Part shown: positions 1 through 6,943 of the stretch, one piece after another
Layout of the letters: each line of letters opens with the position of its first letter
Position numbering within the stretch: position 1 is the stretch's first letter
From: Deltaproteobacteria bacterium
Lineage (GTDB): Bacteria; Desulfobacterota; GWC2-55-46; DRQE01
Length of the DNA stretch: 10,755 bases
Assembly: GCA_030631875.1 (NCBI GenBank)
Contig: DAOVKH010000040.1
Location: 1-10,755 of the forward strand
Direction: 5' to 3'
Notes under the pieces: model-generated
What the model saw: only the letters and a program-made list of their open reading frames with translations
The model's database searches: none
Told to the model about the DNA's origin: nothing
Translations under genes and position numbers: made by a program

Positions 1-442
1 GTGTTTCTTTATCAACGCCATATGCCACGACATTGTACATCTGCCCTGAGAAGTTTACGGGGCTTCCGTGCGTGAGGTGTCCGCCGTGGTTCAGGTTCAT
101 TCCGAGTATCGTATCGCCGTGCTTTAAGACCGACATATAAACGGCCATATTTGCCTGAGAACCTGAGTGGGGCTGAACGTTTACGTGGTCTGCGCCAAAT
201 ATCTTCTTTGCTCGCTCACGAGCAAGGTCTTCCACGACATCGACGAATTCACAACCGCCATAGTAACGCTTGCCCGGATAACCCTCTGCGTACTTATTAG
301 TCAAGACACTTCCTGCGGCCTCAAGCACGCCCGGACTAACGAAGTTCTCCGAGGCTATTAGTTCGAGCTTGTCCTCTTGTCTGCGCGTTTCCTTGCATAT
401 CGCATCATATATCTCCGGATCAAAATCTTTCAGTACCGACAT
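1..442 (-). CDS. glyA: Serine hydroxymethyltransferase, N-terminal part (gene runs off the left edge)
   Basis: Converts serine plus tetrahydrofolate to glycine plus methylene-tetrahydrofolate in the cytoplasm, using PLP. My reverse-strand translation starts MSVLKDFDPEIYDAICKE and continues through family landmarks: LIASENFVS near residue 28, NKYAEGYPGKRYYGG near 49, and QPHSGSQAN near 90 (part of the PLP/substrate site). About 147 of the usual ~415 residues are present; the PLP lysine lies outside the window. The start is ATG at 442, with GGAGG at 450-454, 7 nt upstream. It is the last gene seen in the fab-rpiB cluster, 28 nt after the lipoprotein gene, so it is probably cotranscribed. Linkage fabF-rpiB-glyA is known in Deltaproteobacteria. 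The family is certain; only the C-terminus is missing. Confidence 0.97.
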   Translation of the reverse strand, partial: MSVLKDFDPEIYDAICKETRRQEDKLELIASENFVSPGVLEAAGSVLTNKYAEGYPGKRYYGGCEFVDVVEDLARERAKKIFGADHVNVQPHSGSQANMAVYMSVLKHGDTILGMNLNHGGHLTHGSPVNFSGQMYNVVAYGVDKET

Positions 443-449
443 AGTATTA

Positions 450-468
450 CCTCCTATATAATTATATA
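450..468 (-). promoter_or_regulatory. glyA ribosome-binding site with adjacent AT-only palindrome
   Basis: The 28-nt gap before glyA holds a strong Shine-Dalgarno (GGAGG, 450-454) preceded directly by a perfect 14-bp palindrome, TATATAATTATATA (455-468). The palindrome includes a TATAAT-like -10, but no matching -35 is obvious inside the end of the lipoprotein gene. It could be a weak promoter, an operator, or an unstructured AT-rich ribosome-loading site. The sequence is directly seen; its role is inference. Confidence 0.4.
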
Positions 469-470
469 AC

Positions 471-1832
471 TCAATTGCTTATTAAGACATTGAAGTGCTC
501 TAACTCTTCGCCCTTACCCTTCTTCCCGAACTTCTTCTTTCCTATAGAACGGACAATACCGTTAAAGCCGCCCTTTAACCTAAGGGGCGCATGCGGAGAG
601 CTGATAACTATACGCTTACCCCCTACCGTAAATATAGCCGACCTCTTGCCAAGTTTTTCAATAAAGTTTGCTCGAAGCTCAACACACTTGCCACTCTGCA
701 CGCTAGGAGCGTTCAGGTAGGCGGACTGCTCTATGACATTATTGCATCCGAGAGATGCAAGGTTCCGTGCCCGCTCATCGGCCTTTGAGACTTTAGGTGG
801 AGAACCCTTTTTAGGTGAGCCGTTCATCGGTACGACGACCTTTACCTTACTTACAGAATTACCTTTAGACGAGACCGAGGGTATGGCTATATTCACACCC
901 CTGCTACGACCATTGTCTACGAACCTGCCTTGAGGCTCAGCGGGGTTAACGAACCTATTACCTGGCGAGCCTATTCCCTTAGCAATGCCTATGCCATCAT
1001 CGACATCAGCAACACCCTTCGGCAACCTCTCCTTTTGTGCCTTATCCTTCTCGATTCTCTGCTTATCGGCACTTCGCCTTCTTTCATCTACATTCCACTT
1101 AGACTTCGGTGCCGACGACGAATCCTTCTTTTGCTCCAAGCGCCTCTCTTTATTCTTCTTAAAGTCCTTTACAGCTCTTCTGACATCACCCAAGTGTCCT
1201 TTGTAATCGACATCGGCGTAACGCTTTAGATAACGCTTACCTGCCTTTGCCGCACCCTTTAGGTTTCCTTTGCTATACATCTTCATTATCGCAAAGTAGT
1301 CCTTGCCCATAATGGTCTTACCGACTCTAAAGTCAAAAGGGTCGTTACGGTTCATCTTAAGCTTCTTTGTATCCTTCTTGCTTATTAATATCGGGCCGCC
1401 GCCTATACCTCTGGCAGGGGTAATAAAGTTAAAGACTCCGATATTAAAGAATAAATTATCGCCTCTCTCGGCAAAATTCTTAGAGCCCTTGCCGCTCATA
1501 ACGCCGTTTATTACAAGCACGCCCTTGCGTCCGCCGGCAACTTCGAAGTTGAAGTAACCGTTACGGTCGGTGACTATGGTATGCCACAGCCCCTCACCTC
1601 CGAACTCTACGTCCCAGTGATTTACTAATATCTGCAAACCTGATACAGGCATATTGTGTCCGTCGACGGCACGGCCGTGAAAGTTGTAAGCCGAGAGAAT
1701 ATGAGGCCGAGTTGGAGTGCCGTATGCATCTTCGTATATAGAGACCGAGCATGAGGAGATTAAGAAGAGGAATGAAATGAGGAGAGACACCTTAATGGTA
1801 AAAAAAGGCTTAAGTGAACTTAAATATCTCAC
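471..1832 (-). CDS. Putative secreted lipoprotein with carboxypeptidase-regulatory-like domain
   Basis: I do not recognise a named family. The 453-residue protein starts with a lipoprotein signal: basic residues, a hydrophobic core (15-25) and lipobox I25-S-S-C28. Ser at +2 suggests outer-membrane sorting. Residues ~48-110 (YNFHGRAVDGHNMPVSG, then TDRNGYFNF) resemble a carboxypeptidase-regulatory-like/transthyretin-type beta domain. Residues ~176-225 look helical, like a TPR half-repeat. Residues ~225-355 are a very basic, Ser/Pro/Gly-rich low-complexity linker. Residues ~356-435 form a compact beta-rich tail with C363 and C383, which could form a disulfide. The start is GTG at 1832, with AGGAGA (1841-1846) 8 nt upstream; this gives an intact signal peptide. 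It sits between rpiB and glyA, with 52-nt and 28-nt gaps, so it probably shares their transcript, although its function looks unrelated to either. Lipoprotein status is firm; function is unknown. Confidence 0.8.
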   Translation of the reverse strand: MRYLSSLKPFFTIKVSLLISFLFLISSCSVSIYEDAYGTPTRPHILSAYNFHGRAVDGHNMPVSGLQILVNHWDVEFGGEGLWHTIVTDRNGYFNFEVAGGRKGVLVINGVMSGKGSKNFAERGDNLFFNIGVFNFITPARGIGGGPILISKKDTKKLKMNRNDPFDFRVGKTIMGKDYFAIMKMYSKGNLKGAAKAGKRYLKRYADVDYKGHLGDVRRAVKDFKKNKERRLEQKKDSSSAPKSKWNVDERRRSADKQRIEKDKAQKERLPKGVADVDDGIGIAKGIGSPGNRFVNPAEPQGRFVDNGRSRGVNIAIPSVSSKGNSVSKVKVVVPMNGSPKKGSPPKVSKADERARNLASLGCNNVIEQSAYLNAPSVQSGKCVELRANFIEKLGKRSAIFTVGGKRIVISSPHAPLRLKGGFNGIVRSIGKKKFGKKGKGEELEHFNVLISN

Positions 1833-1884
1833 AATTATTATCTCCTATGTTTTTTTTAAAAGAGAAAGGTCGGTGAAGTAAACC

Positions 1885-2334
1885 CTACTTATCCGATATT
1901 GCGCTAATCTTATCGAGCCTTCTTTGATGACGCCCGCCTTCGAACTCCGTATCGAGCCAGACGCGCACAATCTCAAAGGCCAAGTCCTTACCGGTAACAC
2001 GCCCGCCTATGACGAGTACATTCGAGTCGTTATGCTCCCTCGACATACGCGCGGAGAATAGATCTCCCACGAGTGCCGCCCTGACGTTCCTGAATTTATT
2101 GGCAACCATGCTCATGCCGATGCCGGTGCCACATACGAGTATGCCGCGAGGTATCTCGCCGGAAGAGACCTTCTCGGAGAGGGCTATTCCAAAGTCCGGA
2201 TAATCCACACTCTCGTCGCTATCGGCACCAAAGTCGACTACCTCCATGCCACGCTCGATAAGGAGGGCTTTTATATCGTCCTTTAATTCTCGCCCTGCGT
2301 GGTCGCTCGCTACGGCTATCTTCTTACCTGACAT
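1885..2334 (-). CDS. rpiB: Ribose-5-phosphate isomerase B
   Basis: Interconverts ribose 5-phosphate and ribulose 5-phosphate in the pentose phosphate pathway. The 149-residue length is normal for the LacAB_rpiB family. Visible landmarks are DHAG at 11-14, the catalytic loop VCGTGIGMS at 67-75 with C68 and T70 (equivalent to E. coli Cys66 and Thr68), and SREHNDSNVL around H101 (E. coli His99). The start is ATG at 2334, only 5 nt after the fabF stop. Its Shine-Dalgarno AAGGA (2344-2348) lies in the last codons of fabF, which suggests translational coupling. RpiB is not a fatty-acid enzyme; its place between fabF and glyA is a conserved arrangement in some Deltaproteobacteria. Confidence 0.97.
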   Translation of the reverse strand: MSGKKIAVASDHAGRELKDDIKALLIERGMEVVDFGADSDESVDYPDFGIALSEKVSSGEIPRGILVCGTGIGMSMVANKFRNVRAALVGDLFSARMSREHNDSNVLVIGGRVTGKDLAFEIVRVWLDTEFEGGRHQRRLDKISAISDK

Positions 2335-2339
2335 TGGAA

Positions 2340-3578
2340 TTAATCCTTGAAGGCTCTAAATGCGAGTACGGCATTCGTACCGCCAAAGCCAAAAGAGTTT
2401 GACATGACAACATCGAGCTTGGCATCACGCGCCGTATTTGGCACGTAATCCAAATCGCAATCAGGATCTTTTGTGGTGTAATTTATGGTCGGCGCGATTA
2501 CGCCGTTCTTTATAGAAAGAGCGCTGAATATAGCCTCTATTCCGCCTGCGGCTCCAAGGAGGTGCCCGGTCATGCTCTTCGTAGAACTAACGGCAAGTTT
2601 TTTGGCATGATCGCCAAAGACCTTCTTTATGGCCATCGTCTCGTAGAGATCATTATAATGCGTAGACGTACCGTGGGCGTTTATGTAATCGACATCTTCG
2701 GGGTTTAGGCCCGCATCATTCAGAGCCAAGCCAATACATCTGCCTGCCCCCTCACCGTCTACCGACGGGGTAGTCATGTGGTAAGCATCCGAGTTCATAC
2801 CAAAGCCTATCACCTCGGCGTATATATTTGCGCCGCGCGCCTTGGCACTCTCTAAGGACTCAAGGGCTACGATCCCTGCCCCCTCGGCAACTACAAAACC
2901 GTCACGGTCTTTGTCGAATGGTCGGGATGCCGCAGTTGGGTCGTCATTGCGGGTTGACAGTGCCTTCATGGAATTAAAACCGGCCACGCACAGAGGCGTT
3001 ACCACAGCCTCGGTTCCTCCGGCTATCATGAAGTCCGCATCACCGCGTCGTATTATATTAAATGCGTCGCCTATGGAGTGAGTGCCCGACGCGCATGCCG
3101 TAACGGCACAGCTATTTGGCCCCTTGGCTCCTATGTTAATGGAAATATGACCTGATGCCATATTTATAATGGTCATCGGTATGAAAAATGGTGTCACGCG
3201 CGCAGGGCCTTTTTCCTTCAATACAGCACTCCAGTGCTCTATTGCCGCCAAGCCACCCATACCCGCACCTACATATACGCCTGCCCTCGTCGCATTCTCT
3301 TCGGTTATCTTATATCCGGAATCCTCGAATGCCTTAACTCCGGCATAGAGCGCGTACTGGATAAAGGTATCCATCTTCTTTAGGTCTTTACGAGGTATTA
3401 CATCGGAAGAGTCAAAGTCAGGGACTTCGCCGGCAATACGCACCGGAAAGTCGTCTATAGGAAAGCGTGTTATCTCGCGAATACCGCTCTTACCTGCAAG
3501 GGCGTTCTTCCACGATTCCTCCACGCTTGTTCCGATAGGAGATACCATTCCAAGGCCTGTTATTACTACTCTGCGCAT
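2340..3578 (-). CDS. fabF: Beta-ketoacyl-ACP synthase II
   Basis: Elongating condensing enzyme: condenses acyl-enzyme with malonyl-ACP, releasing CO2. The 412 residues match the usual FabF length. The Cys-His-His triad is clear: C162 in VTACASGTHS, H302 in NAHGTSTHYND and H339 in KSMTGHLLGAAGG, offset by one from E. coli FabF (163/303/340). The Gly-rich tail SNSFGFGGTNAVL (393-405) is intact. The start is ATG at 3578; only a poor purine stretch precedes it (GTAAGAA), so initiation may be modest. It follows acpP after a 116-nt gap that holds a GC-rich dyad, and is followed by rpiB after 5 nt. His-type rather than Asn-type active site, together with length, separates it from FabH. Confidence 0.98.
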   Translation of the reverse strand: MRRVVITGLGMVSPIGTSVEESWKNALAGKSGIREITRFPIDDFPVRIAGEVPDFDSSDVIPRKDLKKMDTFIQYALYAGVKAFEDSGYKITEENATRAGVYVGAGMGGLAAIEHWSAVLKEKGPARVTPFFIPMTIINMASGHISINIGAKGPNSCAVTACASGTHSIGDAFNIIRRGDADFMIAGGTEAVVTPLCVAGFNSMKALSTRNDDPTAASRPFDKDRDGFVVAEGAGIVALESLESAKARGANIYAEVIGFGMNSDAYHMTTPSVDGEGAGRCIGLALNDAGLNPEDVDYINAHGTSTHYNDLYETMAIKKVFGDHAKKLAVSSTKSMTGHLLGAAGGIEAIFSALSIKNGVIAPTINYTTKDPDCDLDYVPNTARDAKLDVVMSNSFGFGGTNAVLAFRAFKD

Positions 3579-3643
3579 AATATATATTCTTACGATTCTA
3601 TGGATTTTTACGAATATTAAAGACTATAAACAAACTAAAGAGT

Positions 3644-3661
3644 CTCGCCGCATGCGGTGAG
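3644..3661 (-). promoter_or_regulatory. GC-rich near-palindrome in the acpP-fabF gap, possible attenuator or processing hairpin
   Basis: In the 116-nt gap after acpP there is an 18-bp dyad (plus strand CTCGCCGCATGCGGTGAG) that is symmetric apart from one pair. As RNA on the minus strand it gives CTC and CCG stem segments around a CATG loop with one A/C mismatch. Only a weak U-rich stretch (ACTCTTTAGTTTG) follows, so it is not a clear terminator. It could reduce read-through into fabF or stabilise the abundant acpP message. The rest of the gap shows nothing else convincing. Confidence 0.4.
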
Positions 3662-3694
3662 CAACCTCTCTAAGTAAGTCCGTTTAAGTACAGT

Positions 3695-3928
3695 CTACTT
3701 TGCTTTCTTGCCGATATAATCTACAGCGTCCTTGACGGTCTTTATCTTTTCGGCATCTTCGTCAGGAATCTCTATGGAGAACTCTTCCTCAAAGGCCATT
3801 ACCATCTCAACTACATCCAAAGAATCGGCGCCCAAATCATCTATGAACGATGCCGCATCCTTAAGGTCGTCTTCGTTAACGCCAAGCTGATCTACTATTA
3901 TCTTCTTAACCCTTGTATCCGTTGCCAT
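3695..3928 (-). CDS. acpP: Acyl carrier protein
   Basis: Carries growing acyl chains on 4'-phosphopantetheine for all the Fab enzymes encoded here and for PlsX. The 77-residue, highly acidic protein has the canonical attachment motif GADSLDVVEMVMAFEEEF, with S36 as the modified serine. The start is ATG at 3928, with AGGAGG at 3937-3942, 8 nt upstream, the best ribosome-binding site in the cluster. It also has its own near-consensus promoter in the 101-nt gap after fabG. Both fit the need for ACP in large molar excess. Confidence 0.99.
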   Translation of the reverse strand: MATDTRVKKIIVDQLGVNEDDLKDAASFIDDLGADSLDVVEMVMAFEEEFSIEIPDEDAEKIKTVKDAVDYIGKKAK

Positions 3929-3987
3929 ATTTACTACCTCCTGTATGTACTTAGTTGGATTATTTTAATATTTTAAGTATAGCAATT

Positions 3988-4016
3988 TTTATAACACCTA
4001 TAGATTGAGTTGTCAA
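3988..4016 (-). promoter_or_regulatory. Sigma-70-type promoter for acpP (and probably fabF-rpiB-glyA)
   Basis: On the minus strand, TTGACA (4011-4016) is followed after exactly 17 bp by TATAAA (3988-3993): a perfect -35, optimal spacing and a 5/6 -10. It lies in the 101-nt AT-rich gap, with the -35 starting 14 nt after the fabG stop, about 60 nt upstream of the acpP start. No terminator is visible at the end of fabG, so this adds to read-through from the yceD promoter. An internal promoter before acpP is known in other bacterial fab operons. Confidence 0.8.
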
Positions 4017-4029
4017 TTTTAAAGACACT

Positions 4030-4770
4030 CTACATATACATTCCGCCGTTTATACTAAGGACGTGCCCTGTAATATAACTCGACGCATCACTTGCTAAGA
4101 ACAAAACTCCGTCCGATACGTCCTTGGATGTACCGAGCCTCTTGAGCGGTATCTGTGCGGTCAAGGCCTCCTGAGCCTTCTCGGGCATGGCCTGGGTCAT
4201 GGCGGTATCTATGAAGCCCGGAGCTACAGCATTACACGTTACGCCACGTGAGGCAAACTCGCGCGCCGTCGTCTTGGTAAGGCCGATTAAACCGGCCTTA
4301 CTTGCCGAATAATTGGCCTGACCGGCATTGCCCATCAGCCCTACGATGGATGCGATATTTATAATGCGTCCGTAGCGAGCCTTGCTCATAACCTTTACGG
4401 CAGCTCTCAGGCAGTTGAAAGACCCCTTCAAGTTAACCGACATTACGGCATCCCAATCGGCATCCTCCATACGAAGGAGCAATTTATCGCGTGTTATTCC
4501 TGCATTGTTGACGAGTATATCCAAGGCGCCAAGCTCTTCCGTTACCTGCTTAACCATGGCATCGACTTCACTTGAGTTACTTACGTCTACCTTAAGTGCT
4601 ATAGCCTTTCTGCCAAGAGCCTTTACCTCAGCGGCGCACTCCTCGGCGGCCTCTAAGTTTATATCCACTACGGCCACGTCTGCGCCTTCCCTGGCAAACC
4701 TTAGAGCAATGTCTTTACCTATGCCCTGGCCTCCGCCGGTAATGAGTGCTACCTTATCTTTTAATACCAT
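4030..4770 (-). CDS. fabG: 3-oxoacyl-ACP reductase
   Basis: NADPH-dependent reduction of 3-ketoacyl-ACP, the first reductive step of each elongation cycle. The 246-residue SDR protein has the cofactor motif TGGGQGIG (11-18), NNAG (88-91) and the catalytic set N113, S141 (in IASIVG), Y154 and K158 (YSASK). It ends in NGGMYM, typical of FabG. The start is ATG at 4770, with GGAGGG (4778-4783) 7 nt upstream. It lies 32 nt after fabD and before the acpP promoter. The position between fabD and acpP makes FabG much more likely than another SDR. Confidence 0.98.
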   Translation of the reverse strand: MVLKDKVALITGGGQGIGKDIALRFAREGADVAVVDINLEAAEECAAEVKALGRKAIALKVDVSNSSEVDAMVKQVTEELGALDILVNNAGITRDKLLLRMEDADWDAVMSVNLKGSFNCLRAAVKVMSKARYGRIINIASIVGLMGNAGQANYSASKAGLIGLTKTTAREFASRGVTCNAVAPGFIDTAMTQAMPEKAQEALTAQIPLKRLGTSKDVSDGVLFLASDASSYITGHVLSINGGMYM

Positions 4771-4802
4771 AACAAAACCCTCCGATTCATGGTTTCTCTA
4801 AG

Positions 4803-5753
4803 TTAAGCAAATGCCTCTTTAAGCTTATCTAAGTCTTCAGGAAGGCCGAAGTTCAGAGTCTCGATTGCTCTATCTATCCTCTTTACGAGCCCTGTCAAGA
4901 CCTTACCAGTACCAACCTCTACGAGAGCCTCTACGCCCTCTTCCTTAAGGCACTCTATGACCTCCACCCACCTTACGGGGCTTGTGAGCTGACGCTTAAG
5001 AAGGCTTCGCACCTCACTCGAATCATCGGTAACCTTGGCCTCTACGTTACTTACGAGCGGTACATTAAAGCCACCCCAATTAACCTTAGATAATTCTTCA
5101 GAATCAAAGCCCTCGGCCGCCGCCGCCATAAGGGGCGAATGCGAGGCAACGCTTACAGGCAACTCTATGGCACGCTTGGCACCGGCCTCCTTTGCCAACT
5201 TAGATGCCCTCTCGACGGCAGAAATATGCCCTGATATTACGACCTGACCCGGGCTGTTTATATTTGCCGCTACGACCGGTTCACCGTCTTTGCTCGCTTC
5301 ACTACATACCTCTGTGACCTTATCGGTATCGAGACCTATGATGGCCGCCATACGGCCCACCACATCGCCTGAAGCCGAATCCTGCATGAAACGCCCGCGA
5401 GCGTGTACGAGCCTTACGGCCACGGCATAATCCAATACACCTGCGGCGACCAAAGCCGTATACTCGCCGAGGCTGTGCCCTGCTACAAAGTCCGGCTTCA
5501 AGGCCGCGCCAAATTCAGCCTCCAGTACCCTTAGGGCCATAATGCTCGTCGCCAATAATGCTGGCTGGGTATTTTCAGTTGAGTTAAGATCTTCCACAGG
5601 CCCCGTAAAGCAAAGAGCCTTCAAGTCAAAGCCCAAGGCATCCGAGGCTTCATCCATGGTAGAGCGGGCAATATCAAACTCTTCGTATAGAGCCTTGCCC
5701 ATAGCGAGGCTCTGAGAGCCCTGGCCTGGGAATATAAATGCTAATTTTTTCAT
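4803..5753 (-). CDS. fabD: Malonyl-CoA:ACP transacylase
   Basis: Transfers malonyl from CoA to ACP, supplying the extender for FabH and FabF. The 316-residue length is usual. Landmarks are FPGQGSQ (8-14), the nucleophile elbow GHSLGEY (92-98) with S94, R119 for the malonyl carboxylate, H205 in SHSPLM, and Q255 in KRQLTSPVRW, matching E. coli Ser92, Arg117, His201 and Gln250. The start is ATG at 5753, with AAGG (5761-5764) 7 nt upstream. Unlike the other fab genes, it is separated from its upstream neighbour fabH by 176 nt, most of which is a palindromic repeat element. Confidence 0.98.
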   Translation of the reverse strand: MKKLAFIFPGQGSQSLAMGKALYEEFDIARSTMDEASDALGFDLKALCFTGPVEDLNSTENTQPALLATSIMALRVLEAEFGAALKPDFVAGHSLGEYTALVAAGVLDYAVAVRLVHARGRFMQDSASGDVVGRMAAIIGLDTDKVTEVCSEASKDGEPVVAANINSPGQVVISGHISAVERASKLAKEAGAKRAIELPVSVASHSPLMAAAAEGFDSEELSKVNWGGFNVPLVSNVEAKVTDDSSEVRSLLKRQLTSPVRWVEVIECLKEEGVEALVEVGTGKVLTGLVKRIDRAIETLNFGLPEDLDKLKEAFA

Positions 5754-5805
5754 ATAGTTACCTTAAATACCTAATACTAAAAGTTACCACACCCGTGGCA
5801 AAGAG

Positions 5806-5906
5806 AAATCTTCGTAATCAAGAAACGCTAGAGGGTAGGAGCGAGGCGTACTTTCAGGTACGTCGAGCAACTAAGCCTCGAAGCGTGACGCAGGATACGG
5901 AGATTT
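5806..5906. repeat. Palindromic intergenic repeat element (~100 bp, REP/MITE-like)
   Basis: The fabH-fabD gap carries a long imperfect inverted repeat. Outer arms AAATCTTCGTA (5806-5816) and TACGGAGATTT (5896-5906) match at 10 of 11 positions. Inside are ACGCT (5825-5829) with AGCGT (5882-5886), then CGAGGC (5842-5847) with GCCTCG (5875-5880), and at the centre CGTAC (5847-5851) and GTACG (5858-5862) around a TTTCAG loop. The layout, with a short GTAC-centred hairpin inside a longer palindrome, resembles dispersed palindromic repeats I recall from Deltaproteobacterial genomes. No coding frame fits it. It begins 23 nt after the fabH stop and must be transcribed with the operon, so it could form a cruciform or RNA structure. 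No second copy is present in this window. Confidence 0.65.
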
Positions 5907-5929
5907 ATCGCGCCACACCTATATTTTTA

Positions 5930-6943
5930 CTACCACCTGACGGCTACCGACCCCCAAGTAAGGCCACCGCCGAACGCCACCATTATGACTATGTCGCCGT
6001 CCTTTATGCGCCCTTCTCTAAAGGCCTCATCGAGGGCTATGGGGATGGATGCCGCAGAGGTATTACCGTACTTCGATATATTAACGAATATCTTACCGTC
6101 GGGCAGGTCGAGCCTGTCCTTCATTGCTTTAATTATTCTGGTATTGGCCTGATGCGGAACCAGTAGCGTTATATCCTCGGCCTTTAGGCCATTTGAGTCG
6201 AGAGCTTCCATGATAGCGCCATTCATACTCCTTACCGCTATCTTAAATATCTCATTACCACGCATCTTGAGTGTCGAAGGCTCTCTCAGTTTAGAGCCAT
6301 TATCGTCAGCCTTGGCTTCATCTTTAACGGAAAATGGGTGTTCTTTTATATCCATAGGGGCATATAGAAGTTCACCGTGACGTCCGTCTGAGTGCATATG
6401 TGTAGACAATATGCCGTTACCGTTGCTCTCTGCCTTCAATACGGCGGCTCCTGCGCCGTCACCGAATAGTACGCATGTGGAGCGGTCCGTCCAATCCACT
6501 ACGCGCGAGAATAGGTCAACCCCTATCACAAGCACGTTCTTTGCGTCTTCAAGGCGGATATACTTGTCTGCTACGTCCAGGGCATACAAAAACCCGGAAC
6601 AAGCGGCAGAGACGTCAAGAGCCGGTATGCCGGACCTTAGTCCAAGGCGCGACTGCACCATAGATGATGTAGATGGGAATGCCATATCAGGCGTTACCGT
6701 GCCTGTTACGACCAAATCAATATCTTCAGGGGCAAGCCCGGATGCCTTAATGGCCTCGTCGGCGGCCTTAGAAGCAACGTCAACGGCACTCTCGGATGTA
6801 GCGATACACCTCGTAGATATACCGGTTCTGGAAGATATCCACTCATCTGTGGTATCTACCACAGCTTCGAGGTCTTTATTGGATACCACCTTCTTTGGCA
6901 GGCAAGAGCCCGTGCCTATTATCCTTGAACGAATATCAGACAC
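5930..6943 (-). CDS. fabH: Beta-ketoacyl-ACP synthase III
   Basis: Initiates fatty-acid chains by condensing acetyl-CoA (or another acyl-CoA) with malonyl-ACP. From the GTG at 6943 the protein is 337 residues with the Cys-His-Asn triad: C115 in DVSAACSGF, H264 in VPHQANTRI and N294 in KYGNTSAAS; it ends GGGLTWGSVAVRW. I chose GTG 6943 over an in-frame TTG at 6967 because GGGAGAG lies just upstream and the resulting N-terminus (SDIRSRIIGTGSCLP) matches FabH. It then overlaps the plsX stop by only 8 nt, which suggests coupling. Residues ~198-222 (around IKEHPFSVKDEAKADDNG) form a charged insertion of about 20 residues relative to E. coli FabH, which accounts for its extra length. Confidence 0.97.
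   Translation of the reverse strand: MSDIRSRIIGTGSCLPKKVVSNKDLEAVVDTTDEWISSRTGISTRCIATSESAVDVASKAADEAIKASGLAPEDIDLVVTGTVTPDMAFPSTSSMVQSRLGLRSGIPALDVSAACSGFLYALDVADKYIRLEDAKNVLVIGVDLFSRVVDWTDRSTCVLFGDGAGAAVLKAESNGNGILSTHMHSDGRHGELLYAPMDIKEHPFSVKDEAKADDNGSKLREPSTLKMRGNEIFKIAVRSMNGAIMEALDSNGLKAEDITLLVPHQANTRIIKAMKDRLDLPDGKIFVNISKYGNTSAASIPIALDEAFREGRIKDGDIVIMVAFGGGLTWGSVAVRW

Noticed and set aside
1833..1884. Terminator between rpiB and the lipoprotein gene, suggested by the long A/T run near 1851
   Set aside because: No stable hairpin precedes the run on either strand; it is simply an AT-rich leader before the AGGAGA ribosome-binding site.
5787..5798. CCAC/GTGG hairpin with a few U residues after it, between fabH and fabD
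   Set aside because: A 4-bp stem without a real U-tract inside an essential operon is too weak to call a terminator.
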